Source: Streptomyces beihaiensis (GTDB lineage Bacteria > Actinomycetota > Actinomycetes > Streptomycetales > Streptomycetaceae). Taken from it: DNA of 59,353 bases. Numbering within the stretch: position 1 is the stretch's first letter; every line of letters begins with the position of its first letter. The DNA lies in the NCBI RefSeq assembly GCF_026274175.1, contig NZ_JAPHNL010000200.1, positions 1-59,353 of the forward strand, in the 5' to 3' direction. Made by a program: the position numbers and the translations under genes. Under the pieces are notes generated by a model. The model was given only the letters and a program-made list of their open reading frames with translations. It had not been told where the DNA came from and ran no database searches. Below are positions 51,378-59,353 of the stretch, one piece after another.

Positions 51378-52190
51378 TCAGCCCCGCCGTGGGTGGCGGC
51401 GGCGCCTGGTACGGGCGCCCACGACGAGGGCCGTGCCGCTCAGCACGAGCGCCGCGGCAGCCGCGCCCAGAGCACGCAGGACGGCATCCTGGCGGCCCGT
51501 GCGGGCGAGCTGGCCCGGACGGTCTGAGCCGGGCTCGTCGCCCGACCAGGCTCCCGACCCGTCCACGGCCCCGTCACCGTCGGCGTCCGCGCCGCCGTCC
51601 TCCGCCACGACGTCGAAGGCGTAGCCGCCCGACTCCCCCACCCAGTCGCCGTCATCGCGCTCGCGCCGGACGAGCGCGGCGGTGGCGACCACGTGGTCGT
51701 CCGGGGCGTCCGGCGTGAAGGCCAGCCGGACGTCGACGGTGACCGTCGCACCGGGGGCCACCGTGAAGCCCGGAGAGTCACCGGCGAAGACGCCGATGTT
51801 CTCGGCGCGGTCGGTGCGTTCGAAGCGGACCGGGTGCCAGCGGCCGCCCGCGCGGAACTCCATGCGGATGTGATCGGGCCTCAACTGCCGTGTCCGGTCG
51901 ACGAGGACGAGGACGGGGTGGACGCGGGTGCACGTGCTGGCGGCCCGGCTGACTAGGTCGAGCGACCAGGTCTGGTAGCCATCGCCGGAGGCGTACGCGT
52001 CGGGACCCTCGTGGATGTGGGTGTCGAGGGGGAAGGGGGTTTCCGGTGCCGAGGCCGCTGTCGTAGGGGAGGCCGAAGCGGACTGGCAGGTCGCCGGGTG
52101 GGGGCCGACGGCCGCCGGGGCCGGGCTCCCGGGGACGACGGCGAGTGCGGCGGCGGTGAGGCCGAGGGCGATCGGGCGGCACAGTCGCAT
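51378..52190 (-). CDS. Secreted sortase substrate with LAxTG signal
   Basis: A 270-residue protein. An N-terminal signal peptide ([19 protein letters not shown]) leads to a beta-rich outer domain with one Cys pair, [14 protein letters not shown] and [13 protein letters not shown]. Near the C-terminus LARTG is followed by a hydrophobic helix and a basic tail, the LAxTG class E sortase signal of Streptomyces, so the protein should be attached to the cell wall. No enzymatic motif is visible. It faces the HAD gene across a repeat array. Confidence 0.85.
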   Translation of the reverse strand: MRLCRPIALGLTAAALAVVPGSPAPAAVGPHPATCQSASASPTTAASAPETPFPLDTHIHEGPDAYASGDGYQTWSLDLVSRAASTCTRVHPVLVLVDRTRQLRPDHIRMEFRAGGRWHPVRFERTDRAENIGVFAGDSPGFTVAPGATVTVDVRLAFTPDAPDDHVVATAALVRRERDDGDWVGESGGYAFDVVAEDGGADADGDGAVDGSGAWSGDEPGSDRPGQLARTGRQDAVLRALGAAAAALVLSGTALVVGARTRRRRHPRRG

Positions 52191-52334
52191 GGCCGGGACC
52201 CTGCCACGCGCACGCGACCGGCCCTCCGTGCCGTGGCCGCGTGCGCCCCGATTCGCCCCGATTCACCGAGGAAGACCGCTCGTTCAGACTATTTTCATTC
52301 CGGCGGGCCCTCGGGTTCCGGCGGCCCCTTCTCC

Positions 52335-53687
52335 CTACCCCCGCCCGAAGAACGGCGCCAGGATGAGCTGCGCCGCGCCCTCCACCACGAGCGTGGCACC
52401 GCCGGGGACCGCGTGTACGGGTGTCGCGGGACCTCCACCCCGGCGGGCGCGGGCCGCGACGACCTCGGCGACGCGGCGTACGAACCGGTCCTCGTGCGCG
52501 GCGACGGTCCGGCCGCCGAGCAGTACCGCGTCGATGTCGAGCAGGCCCACGACATTTCCCGCCCCCTCGCCGAGCACGCGCGCCGCCTCGTCGAGGCCGC
52601 GGTCGGTGCCGTCCGCCACCGCGGCGAGGCAGAGCGCCTCGACACAGCCCCGGTTGCCGCAGCCGCACTCCGGGCCGTCGAGGTGGATCACCTGGTGGCC
52701 GAACTCCCCCGCCCCCGTGCGCTCGCCCCGATGCAGCGCGCCGCCCAGGACGAGTCCGGCGCCGAGTCCCGTGCCGAGGTGGAGGTAGGCGAAGGAGCGA
52801 GCGCCGTGGCTCGCCGCGCCGTCGAGGGCGAGGCCCAGCGCCGCCGCGTTGGTGTCCTTGTCCACGACGACCGGGAGGCCGGTGCGCCGGGCGAGCGCGT
52901 CGCGCAACGGGAAACCGTTCCACTGCGGAAAACCGGTCACCCGGTGCAGCACGCCCTCGGTGTGGTCGAGCGGCCCCGGCACGGCGACACCGACACCGAG
53001 CACCGACCCGACGCCGAGGACCGACCCCGCACCGAGGACCGCGCCGGGTCCGGGGCCCGCGCCGGGCCCGGAGACCACACCAGGACCGGGGCCCGCGCCG
53101 GGCCCGGAGACCACACCAGGACCGGGTCCCGCGCCGGGCCCGCAGAACACACCAGGACCGGAGACCGCGCCGGAGCGGGAAACCACACCAGGTCCAGAAA
53201 CCACACCGGAGCCGGAGACCGCGCCGTCGGCAGGGCCCGCGGTCTCGCTCACGCCGAGCAGCGCGTCCACCGCCCCGGCCGCCGCCGTGAGCACGGCGTC
53301 GGCGCCCGCGCCCAGGTCGAGCGGGGCGCGGCGGGAGGCGACGACCGCGCCGGACAGGTCGGTGAGGACCGCCCGCAGTTCGTCGCGGTCGAGGTGGAGC
53401 CCGATCGCGTGCCCGGCCGCGGCGACCAGGCGGAGCGCGGTGCGCGGTTTGCCGCCGGTGGAGGCGCGGCGGCCTGCCTCCACCACGAGACCGTCCGCCC
53501 GCAGCCGTGCCGTGATCTTGCTGACGGCCTGCGGGGTCAGACCGGTGCGCTCGGCGAGTTCGAGACGGCTGATCCCGGCCTCGCCCGCGGTACGCAGCAG
53601 GTCGAGCACGAGCGCGGCGTTGTGCCCGCGCAGCGCGGTGAGGTTCGCGCCCGCGGTGGAGCCGACGTGGTGGACATGCGTGTTCAC
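52335..53687 (-). CDS. ROK-family transcriptional regulator with repeat-expanded hinge
   Basis: A 450-residue regulator. The first ~75 residues are a winged helix (LSRLELAERTGLTPQAV-like). The ROK domain follows, with VAVPGPLDHTEGV, a Cys/His zinc site in GPECGCGNRGCVEALC, and the sugar-binding GAGEFGHQVIHLDGP. Between residues about 148 and 245 lies a GPG-rich insertion of 12-residue repeats, absent in usual ROK proteins. The GTG has no ribosome site; GACAAT ends 6 nt upstream. It diverges from an oxidoreductase/heme-binding-like operon it probably controls. An effector sugar is likely but unnamed. Confidence 0.9.
   Translation of the reverse strand: MNTHVHHVGSTAGANLTALRGHNAALVLDLLRTAGEAGISRLELAERTGLTPQAVSKITARLRADGLVVEAGRRASTGGKPRTALRLVAAAGHAIGLHLDRDELRAVLTDLSGAVVASRRAPLDLGAGADAVLTAAAGAVDALLGVSETAGPADGAVSGSGVVSGPGVVSRSGAVSGPGVFCGPGAGPGPGVVSGPGAGPGPGVVSGPGAGPGPGAVLGAGSVLGVGSVLGVGVAVPGPLDHTEGVLHRVTGFPQWNGFPLRDALARRTGLPVVVDKDTNAAALGLALDGAASHGARSFAYLHLGTGLGAGLVLGGALHRGERTGAGEFGHQVIHLDGPECGCGNRGCVEALCLAAVADGTDRGLDEAARVLGEGAGNVVGLLDIDAVLLGGRTVAAHEDRFVRRVAEVVAARARRGGGPATPVHAVPGGATLVVEGAAQLILAPFFGRG
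53041..53213 (-). repeat. 36-bp tandem repeats inside the ROK regulator
   Basis: At least three to four copies of a 36-bp unit, encoding VVSGPGAGPGPG-like 12-mers, plus degenerate shorter units on both sides. They extend the link between the DNA-binding and the ROK domain. Confidence 0.88.
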
Positions 53688-53743
53688 GGGGCCATTGTCA
53701 CCCGCACTTGCGCTTTGGCAACAGCGTTGTTTAAGTGGAGCGC
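53688..53743. promoter_or_regulatory. Divergent ROK/oxidoreductase promoter with dyad
   Basis: The short intergenic space holds GACAAT for the regulator (minus strand, 53694-53699) and TTAAGT before the oxidoreductase start. Between them ACTT...CAAC-AGC-GTTG...AAGT forms an imperfect dyad (about 53705-53736), a plausible operator for autoregulation and control of the operon. Confidence 0.55.
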
Positions 53744-54886
53744 ATGACTGGCTCCCACACCGCGCGCCCCGGCGCCCCGCTGTCCAGCGCCCTGCTGTCC
53801 AGCGCCCCGCTCAGGGTGGGCCTCGTCGGCTACGGCCTGGCGGGCTCCGTCTTCCACGCCCCGCTCATCGCCGCGACCGAGGGCCTGACCCTCGACACGG
53901 TGGTCACTTCCAACCCCGAGCGGCAGGCTCGGGCCCGCGCCGAGCACGGCGACGCGCTGCGCTGCGCGACCTCGCCCGACGAGCTGTGGGCGCGGGCGGA
54001 CGCCGGGCCGGAGGACCGCCTCGACCTGGTCGTCATCGCCTCCCCCAACAAGACGCACGTGCCGCTCGCGACCGCCGCACTCGAAGCGGGCCTGCCCGTC
54101 GTCGTGGACAAGCCGCTGGCGGGCACGGCGGCCGAGGCGCGCGGCCTCGCGACGCTGGCCGAGGAGCGCGGACTGCTGCTCTCGGTCTTCCAGAACCGCC
54201 GCTGGGACAACGACTTCCTGACTCTCCAACAGCTGCTGCGGGAAGGCGAGTTGGGGGATGTCTGGCGCTTCGAGTCTCGGTTCGAGCGCTGGCGTCCGAA
54301 GCCGAAGGGCGGCTGGCGCGAGTCGGGGAACCCGGAGGAGATCGGCGGCCTCCTGTACGACCTGGGCAGCCATGTCGTCGACCAGGCGCTCGTCCTGTTC
54401 GGCGACGCGGTCTCGGTCTACGCGGAGTCGGACGTACGCCGCCCCGGCGCCGAGGCGGACGACGACACGTTCATCGCCATCACCCACGCGAACGGCGTCC
54501 GCTCACATCTGTACGTCTCCGCGACCACGGCCCAACTCGGCCCGCGCTTTCGGGTCCTCGGCTCGCGGGCGGGCTACGTCAAGTACGGCCTGGACCCGCA
54601 GGAGGCGGCGCTGCGGGAGGGCGTCCGGCCGGTCGTGGGCGAGCCGTGGGGCGTGGAGGACGAGTCGCTGTGGGGCCGTCTCGGCTCTGGGGAGTCGCCA
54701 CTGACCGGCGGCGGAACCCCGTACCCGACACTCGACGGCGACTACCCCGCTTTCTACGCCGCCGTGGCCGCCGCCTTGCGCGAGGGCGCGCCTGATCCGG
54801 TCCCCGCCACGGAGGCCGCCGCCGCGCTCGACGTCCTGGAGGCGGCGCGCCGCTCGGCCCGCGACGGAGCGGCGGTGCGACTGTGA
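53744..54886 (+). CDS. Gfo/Idh/MocA-family oxidoreductase
   Basis: A 380-residue NAD(P)-dependent oxidoreductase. The nucleotide motif is VGLVGYGLAGSVFHAPLI, the conserved lysine is in VVDKPLAGTAAEA, and the C-terminal domain has YDLGSHVVDQALVLFG. Substrates in the family are sugars, inositols or related. The ATG at 53744 is near GGAG; a longer frame begins three codons upstream. It is divergent from the ROK gene and overlaps the next gene by GTGA, forming an operon, so a sugar-linked role is likely. Confidence 0.92.
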   Translation: MTGSHTARPGAPLSSALLSSAPLRVGLVGYGLAGSVFHAPLIAATEGLTLDTVVTSNPERQARARAEHGDALRCATSPDELWARADAGPEDRLDLVVIASPNKTHVPLATAALEAGLPVVVDKPLAGTAAEARGLATLAEERGLLLSVFQNRRWDNDFLTLQQLLREGELGDVWRFESRFERWRPKPKGGWRESGNPEEIGGLLYDLGSHVVDQALVLFGDAVSVYAESDVRRPGAEADDDTFIAITHANGVRSHLYVSATTAQLGPRFRVLGSRAGYVKYGLDPQEAALREGVRPVVGEPWGVEDESLWGRLGSGESPLTGGGTPYPTLDGDYPAFYAAVAAALREGAPDPVPATEAAAALDVLEAARRSARDGAAVRL

Positions 54887-55455
54887 CGAACACCGGCACC
54901 CGCGCAGGCACTGGCGCTGGCACTGGCACTGGCACTGGCACTGGCACTGGCACTGGCACTGGCACTGGCACTGGCGATCTGGACACGACCGCCGCGCTGG
55001 TCGCAACCCTGGAGGAGCAGCAACGGCGCCTCGTCCTGCCCGAGTTCACGAACGACGACGCCTGGGCGCTCGGCGGGCTCCTGGTCGAACTCGCCCGCGA
55101 GCGCGAGGCGCCCGTGGCGATCGACATCTCGCGCGGCGGCCAGCAGCTCTTCCACGCGGCGCTGCCCGGTTCGACACCGGACAACGACGCGTGGATCGCC
55201 CGCAAGCGCCGCGTGGTCGAGCGCTACCACGTCTCGTCGTACCTGGTCGGCACCCGCTTCCGGGCCAAGGGCACGACCTTCGAGGCGTCCTCGCGCCTCG
55301 ACCCGGACACGTACGCGGCCCACGGCGGCGCCTTCCCGATCACCGTGCGGGGAACGGGAGTTGTCGGCGCCGTCGTGGTCTCCGGTCTGCCGCAGGCCGA
55401 CGATCACGCGCTGGTCGTCGAGGCTCTCGAACGGTTCATCGGCGTCGGGCCCTGA
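54883..55455 (+). CDS. Heme-degrading/HbpS-GlcG-like protein (UPF0303 type)
   Basis: A 190-residue protein. After a Gly-Thr repeat tail at the N-terminus (GGCACT array) the conserved domain begins around residue 30 ([21 protein letters not shown]), with [19 protein letters not shown] and later [19 protein letters not shown]. Proteins with this fold (GlcG/HbpS, DUF336-like) bind heme or other ligands. It is coupled to the oxidoreductase. Its last 20 bp overlap the 3' end of the convergent wall protein gene. Confidence 0.85.
   Translation: MTNTGTRAGTGAGTGTGTGTGTGTGTGTGTGDLDTTAALVATLEEQQRRLVLPEFTNDDAWALGGLLVELAREREAPVAIDISRGGQQLFHAALPGSTPDNDAWIARKRRVVERYHVSSYLVGTRFRAKGTTFEASSRLDPDTYAAHGGAFPITVRGTGVVGAVVVSGLPQADDHALVVEALERFIGVGP
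54906..54975 (+). repeat. GGCACT hexanucleotide array
   Basis: About eleven near-perfect tandem units encode a Gly-Thr run between the start codon and the conserved domain of the HbpS/GlcG-like gene. It is the purest microsatellite in the window. Confidence 0.95.
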
Positions 55456-56908
55456 TCCGGCGCGGCTCACGCAGCAGGAGGAAGGAGCCCGCGCCCGCCA
55501 TGAGGGTGGCCGCCGCGATCCCGCCGAGCACGAGCGCACCGTCCGAAGAGGCGCCGGTGTCGGCGAGTTCCCCGCCGGTACCGCCACCCCCGGAACCACC
55601 GGCGCCGCCCGTGGTCGTGGTGCCGCCGGTGGTGCCGCCGGTGGTGCTCTCGGACGGGTTAGGTGCGGGCGACTCGGTGGTCGGCGTGGGCGAGGGAGTC
55701 GGCGTCGGCGACGAGGTCTCCTGGCTGGGACTCGGGCTCGGGGTGGGGCTCAGAGTCGGGGGGGGGGTGGGAGTCGGGGTGGGGGTGGGGGTAGGAGTAG
55801 GAGTGGAGGTCGGGCTCGGGGTCGGGGTCGGCGAGGTCTCCGCACAGGTCGGCAGATCACCGACGAACGGATACGCGTGAAACTCCTGGCCCCCTCCGCC
55901 GTTCGCGGACGAGGCGTGGGTGAGCGAACCCGTGGTGTAGAAGCGGCCGTTGAACCCGGACATGGTCACGGTCGTCGTACTGGCCTGGTTGCCGACAAGG
56001 ACGCTGCCGGAGAACTGGGTGGCCCCGGACAGGGTCACCCTCGTAGCGTCGGGGAAGTTCCACAGCAGGCGGTCGCGCAGCGCGGCCGGAAGCATTCCCT
56101 CGTACGTGCTGATCTGCCGCGCGTCGCCGTAGACGTTGACGAGTACGGTGGCGCCCGCCGGGATGCCGGTGAACCGGAAGCCTGCCTGGCCGCCGGTGCG
56201 GGAGACAAGGTCGGCGTCGAGTGCGAAGACCTGGATGGGCGAGGTGCCGTCGCCGGTGAAGACGGTGGTGCTCCCGTCGTTGACGACGGTGCCGGTCGGG
56301 GTTCGGCGGGCGCCGTCGACGTAGGCGTAGCAGTGGCTGGCGTCGGTGAGCTGCCCGCGCAGCACCGTGTACGGGTCGGCGGCGCCGGTGTCGTGCACGG
56401 ACCGGGTCTCGACGGTGCCGCGGAGGGTGCCGCCGTAGCGGGCGCCTCCGGTGGCCTCCGAGTCCTCGACGGCGACCCGTTCGCCGGTGGCGACGGTGAG
56501 GTCGCCGCCGACGGTCAGGAAGTCGGTGCCGTCGTCGGGCGGGACGCGGGAGCCGACGCCCGCGACGCCGACGTTGTAGAGGGCGGAGGCGCCGGGGGCC
56601 TTGTCCTGGTCGAAGTCGCCCAGGACGACGACCTTGCCCTCCGCCTCGGCGGCGCTGCCGCGCACGCGCATGGTCCCGCCGACGTAGACGTTGATGTTGT
56701 TGTCGCGGCCGGTCGGGGTGCCGTTGTTCAGGTCCGGGTAAGCGGCCGGGCATTTGCTGCCCAGGCAGGGGCCGAGCCCGCCCGGCAGCGGATCGGCGTG
56801 AACGGGCCCGGCGAGACCGCCGACAGCCAGGGCCGCCGCCGCGACAACGACGGCGACGGTGGCTGGACCCCGGGCAGAATGATGGCGAGGCGTACACATT
56901 TGTCGCAT
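55436..56908 (-). CDS. Choice-of-anchor A family wall protein with LAxTG sortase signal
   Basis: A 490-residue secreted adhesin-like protein. It has a signal peptide ([14 protein letters not shown]), an ~300-residue choice-of-anchor A domain ([35 protein letters not shown]), a Pro-Thr/Ser-rich stalk of about 100 residues, and the LADTG[19 protein letters not shown] sortase signal. It is expected on the cell surface. The ATG at 56908 has CATAGT 6 nt upstream and lies in the palindrome CATAG-TTCGC-CTATG. The stalk is an expanded PT repeat. It is convergent with, and overlaps, the HbpS-like gene. Confidence 0.92.
   Translation of the reverse strand: MRQMCTPRHHSARGPATVAVVVAAAALAVGGLAGPVHADPLPGGLGPCLGSKCPAAYPDLNNGTPTGRDNNINVYVGGTMRVRGSAAEAEGKVVVLGDFDQDKAPGASALYNVGVAGVGSRVPPDDGTDFLTVGGDLTVATGERVAVEDSEATGGARYGGTLRGTVETRSVHDTGAADPYTVLRGQLTDASHCYAYVDGARRTPTGTVVNDGSTTVFTGDGTSPIQVFALDADLVSRTGGQAGFRFTGIPAGATVLVNVYGDARQISTYEGMLPAALRDRLLWNFPDATRVTLSGATQFSGSVLVGNQASTTTVTMSGFNGRFYTTGSLTHASSANGGGGQEFHAYPFVGDLPTCAETSPTPTPSPTSTPTPTPTPTPTPTPPPTLSPTPSPSPSQETSSPTPTPSPTPTTESPAPNPSESTTGGTTGGTTTTGGAGGSGGGGTGGELADTGASSDGALVLGGIAAATLMAGAGSFLLLREPRRIRARRR
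55724..55832 (-). repeat. Pro-Thr/Ser stalk repeat DNA
   Basis: Six-base (GTCGGG/GTGGGG) units encode the Pro-Thr/Ser stalk of the wall protein. Its G-runs include a homopolymer of nine or more G at about 55759, which could slip during replication. Confidence 0.85.
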
Positions 56909-57145
56909 AGGCGAACTATGTGACTATTGCCAGGTAGGCGGAGCGGGCGACACGCGAGCAAGCCACCGGAAGGCGCCCGATCAGGTGCAACCGGGCGGAG
57001 GTGCGGCCGGGCAGCAGTGCAGCCGGGCGGCGGTGCGGCGTAAAGAGGGGGCGCGGGGAACTGCGCGGCCACCAGTCACGAAGCCGCGCCGCGGCCGCGC
57101 GAGCACACCAGCCCCTACCGCGCGCGGCGCGACCGCACCGGACGA

Positions 57146-58003
57146 CTACGCCCCCTTGAGCTCCTGCCGCTGCCTGCCGAGCCCGTCGATCTCGAGCTCC
57201 ACCACGTCCCCGGCCCGAAGATACGGCTTGGGCTCGGGCTGCCCCATGGCCACTCCTGCGGGCGTCCCGGTATTGATGACGTCCCCGGGGTAAAGGGTCA
57301 TGAACTGGCTCACGTACCGGACGACCTCGGCCACGGGGAAGATCTGGTCGGCCGTGTTCCCGTCCTGCTTGACCTCCCCGTTCACCGAGAGGCGCAGCCC
57401 GAGCGACTGCGGGTCCGGCACCTCGTCGGCGGTGACGAGCCACGGCCCGAGCGGGTTGAACGTCTCGCAGTTCTTGCCCTTGTCCCACGTGCCGCCGCGC
57501 TCGATCTGGAACTCGCGCTCCGACACGTCGTGCGCCACCGCGTAGCCGGCCACGCACCGCAGCGCGGCCTCGCGGGACTCCACGTAACGGGCCGTACGTC
57601 CGATGACCACGGCCAGCTCGACCTCCCAGTCGGTCTTCGTCGAGCCGCGCGGTACGAGCACCGTGTCGTCCGGCCCCACGACCGTGTCTGCCGCCTTGAA
57701 GAAGACGACCGGCTCGGCCGGCGTCGCGGCCCCGGTCTCGGCGGCGTGGTCGTGGTAATTCAGGCCGATGCACACGACCTTGCCGATACGGCCGACCGGC
57801 GGCCCGATCCGCAGCCCCGACGGGTCCAGGGCGGGAAGGTCACCGGATGCGGCGGCCGCGCGGACCCGGTCGAGCGCGGCGTCGTCCGCGAGCAGCGCCC
57901 CGTCGATGTCGGGCACGAGGCCGGACAGGTCGCGCAGGGTTCCCTCGGCGTCGAGGAGCGCGGGGCGCTCGGCTCCGACGGGACCGACTCGCAGCAGCTT
58001 CAT
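57146..58003 (-). CDS. Fumarylacetoacetate hydrolase-family protein
   Basis: A 285-residue enzyme of the FAH fold, typical of 2-hydroxyhepta-diene-dioate isomerase or acylpyruvate hydrolase types. Metal and catalytic residues are visible in CIGLNYHDHAAET, DWEVELAVVIGRTARYV and GDVINTGTPAGVAMG. The likely role is in aromatic or keto-acid breakdown. The ATG at 58003 has AGGGAG. The 237 bp between it and the wall protein hold short GC-rich repeats but no gene. Confidence 0.92.
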   Translation of the reverse strand: MKLLRVGPVGAERPALLDAEGTLRDLSGLVPDIDGALLADDAALDRVRAAAASGDLPALDPSGLRIGPPVGRIGKVVCIGLNYHDHAAETGAATPAEPVVFFKAADTVVGPDDTVLVPRGSTKTDWEVELAVVIGRTARYVESREAALRCVAGYAVAHDVSEREFQIERGGTWDKGKNCETFNPLGPWLVTADEVPDPQSLGLRLSVNGEVKQDGNTADQIFPVAEVVRYVSQFMTLYPGDVINTGTPAGVAMGQPEPKPYLRAGDVVELEIDGLGRQRQELKGA

Positions 58004-58160
58004 GGGGGACTCCCTGGGATCTAGGAGGAGCCTCCTGGGCCCGGGTGCGGCGGACAGCCATTGGAGGTCTGGTTGATCCTCCAAGGTCGGCGTCCAGTCC
58101 GCAATACCCCGTTCACGGACTGGACCGCCACCCCACCCTCTGCCGAGGCGTGGCCGCCGG

Positions 58161-58991
58161 TTACAGCGCGGGCGCCGCGGCCGCCGCCCCGTACGGCATG
58201 TCCCGGTACAGGACGGCCCGCTCGATCGAGCTCCACGTGGTCGAGGTCACGATGTACAGCGCGGCGGCGAGCGGCACGTAAGCCACGGAGAACAAGGTCA
58301 TGAACGACATCAGCGGCATGAACTTGCTGATGGCCCCCATGCCGGGCAGCTGCGGCGGCTGCTCGTCCCGGCCCCCACCGGACGGCTTCACAGCCGGGGA
58401 GGCGGCCGTGGACGCGGCCGTGGACGCGGCCGTGGACGTCGCCATCTGCCGCTTGGCCCTCCGGTAATTGAACGTGGCGACGGCCGCGACGACCGCGAAC
58501 ATCACCACGTACACCATCCCCTGCGCCCCGAAGAGCCCGCCGTGAGCGACCGCGTCCGTGAACCGGCCGCCGAGCGGGGCCGCGCCGAGCGTGTGGCCGA
58601 GCAGCTCGTTGGGCTCGCCGCCGATGCTGCCGCGCGAGAACAGGTGGTAGAGGAGGAAGAACGCGGGCATCTGGAAGAGCATCGGCAGGCAGCCGGAGAG
58701 CGGGGAGACCTTCTCCTCGCGGTGCAACTCCATGATCGCCTTCTGAAGCGCTTCGGGGTTCTTCCTGTGCTTCTTGCGCAGCTCGGCGATGCGCGGCTGA
58801 AGCTTGAGCCGCTCGCGCTGCCCGCGCGCTCCGGCCCGGGAGAGCGGGTGGACGAGAAGCCGTACGAACGCGGTGAACAGGATGATCGCCGCCGCGGCGG
58901 CAGAACCGTGGAAGAGGGGCTGCAGCAGGTCGGCGAGGTGCTCGACCAGGCCGGCGAAAGCGGACATGAACGACGACATGAATGACGACAT
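58161..58991 (-). CDS. YidC/Oxa1-family membrane protein insertase
   Basis: A 276-residue polytopic insertase. It has the helical hairpin ELHREEKVSPLSGCLPMLF, typical of the cytosolic loop, and five hydrophobic helices, one containing FMPLMSFMTLFSVAYV. It lacks the large periplasmic domain of proteobacterial YidC. The ATG follows GGAGGG, but two or three further ATGs lie in a 12-bp repeat at the start. Streptomyces usually have the main YidC near oriC beside rnpA; this distant copy is probably a paralogue. A Thr-Ala-Ala-Ser repeat (12-bp units, 58402-58440) is inside. Confidence 0.9.
   Translation of the reverse strand: MSSFMSSFMSAFAGLVEHLADLLQPLFHGSAAAAAIILFTAFVRLLVHPLSRAGARGQRERLKLQPRIAELRKKHRKNPEALQKAIMELHREEKVSPLSGCLPMLFQMPAFFLLYHLFSRGSIGGEPNELLGHTLGAAPLGGRFTDAVAHGGLFGAQGMVYVVMFAVVAAVATFNYRRAKRQMATSTAASTAASTAASPAVKPSGGGRDEQPPQLPGMGAISKFMPLMSFMTLFSVAYVPLAAALYIVTSTTWSSIERAVLYRDMPYGAAAAAPAL
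58402..58440 (-). repeat. 12-bp array in the YidC paralogue
   Basis: Three copies of GCCGTGGACGCG encode a repeated STAA unit in the cytosolic loop of the insertase. The repeat keeps frame. Confidence 0.85.
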
Positions 58992-59129
58992 GGGTGAGCC
59001 CTCCGTGGGTCTCGTCGTGCCGTGGGCATCACGGGATGAGGTGCGGTGAGGCGAGGTGATGTCGGCGTGACGGACTGCGGAAAGCGCGCCAAGTGGTGCG
59101 GGTGAAGAGGGGGCAGGGGGTGGCTGTGA

Positions 59130-59353
59130 CTACGCGCAGGGGCAGGCCGTCGGGACGAGCCGCCCCGGCGCTCGCGGCCTGGGACGCCCGGCGGCGTCGG
59201 GGTCGCGCTGCGGCAGGAAGGCCGTGCGCAGCTCACGATCGCGGATGGCCGTACGGACCCGGGTGGGCGGCACGGCGGGCGCGCTGCGCGTCAGCGAGCA
59301 GCCCGAGTTCGCGGCAGTGTGCCACGATGTCCGCCGCGAAGATCCCCTCGGCG
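59130..59353 (-). CDS. Partial protein at the right edge, possibly DUF6412-like
   Basis: The minus-strand frame ending at the TAG (59130) reads ...VRTAIRDRELRTAFLPQRD and PDAAGRPRPRAPGRLVPTA, a Pro/Arg-rich ending like the small proteins seen beside YidC paralogues in Streptomyces. The 5' end is outside the window. A second frame on the same strand (ending about 59233, ...ADIVAHCRELGLLADAQ) is an alternative. The family name is from memory of the C-terminal pattern only. Confidence 0.45.
   Translation of the reverse strand, partial: PRGSSRRTSWHTAANSGCSLTRSAPAVPPTRVRTAIRDRELRTAFLPQRDPDAAGRPRPRAPGRLVPTACPCA

Noticed and set aside
51138-51527. Plus-strand ORF with Gly-Thr/Gly-Leu repeats after the HAD gene
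   Set aside because: It is a translation of the hexamer array and then the antisense of the LAxTG gene; no start site supports it.
1-59353. tRNA or rRNA genes
   Set aside because: I saw no cloverleaf with a TTCGA-type T-loop and matching acceptor stem, nor rRNA-like sequence, but a dedicated scan was not possible.

Overview
The window is high-GC actinobacterial chromosome, almost certainly Streptomyces. The evidence is strong third-position GC bias, GTG starts, a qcr/cta respiratory cluster with a diheme cytochrome c, WhiB-free but typically streptomycete neighbours (DUF3043, PspA/PspAA, CobU fusion), LAxTG sortase substrates and a SAM-IV riboswitch. I see no tRNA, rRNA, CRISPR array, IS element or prophage.

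Layout. 0.4-4.5 kb: secreted NlpC/P60 hydrolase, NYN-domain RNase-like protein, zinc-ribbon protein, rhomboid protease translationally coupled to a stand-alone AsnC/Lrp ligand domain. 4.5-7.5 kb: class V aminotransferase preceded by a SAM-IV riboswitch, then trpD. 7.6-17 kb: respiratory supercomplex genes (ctaE-qcrC-qcrA-qcrB and ctaC-ctaD-ctaF, all on the minus strand), separated by a degenerate receiver protein and an L,D-transpeptidase. 17-23 kb: cysteine desulfurase-TusA fusion, PfkB kinase, a large membrane-anchored protein, an ErpA-type Fe-S carrier and an SRPBCC protein. 23.1-30.6 kb: an accessory island with a 2079-residue secreted RHS/YD-repeat protein, whose tip is extremely aromatic and basic, followed by a small two-helix membrane protein that could be its immunity partner. 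30.6-45.9 kb: nadA, a NarL-type two-component pair, PspAA/PspA, DUF3043, methyltransferases, HtrA-like protease, and cobalamin nucleotide-loop genes (cobU fusion, cobT, cobS) interleaved with an MprF-like protein and a rhomboid-like protein. 45.9-49.6 kb: leucyl aminopeptidase, dihydrolipoamide dehydrogenase and the first lipoyl domain of sucB.

At about 49.63 kb sucB stops making sense: its Ala/Pro linker runs directly into the antisense of a secreted protein whose own 3' end is also missing. Two truncated genes meeting head-on at a repeat-like linker indicate a rearrangement junction or an assembly misjoin. Everything after it (HAD phosphatase, LAxTG proteins, ROK repressor with divergent oxidoreductase/heme-binding-like operon, FAH-family hydrolase, YidC paralogue) belongs to a different neighbourhood from the usual sucB flank.

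Two window-wide patterns stand out. At least a dozen genes have a -10-like hexamer ending 6-8 nt before the start codon and no Shine-Dalgarno, suggesting leaderless mRNAs. Many genes carry expanded short tandem repeats (6, 9, 12, 36 bp units), mostly in linkers.
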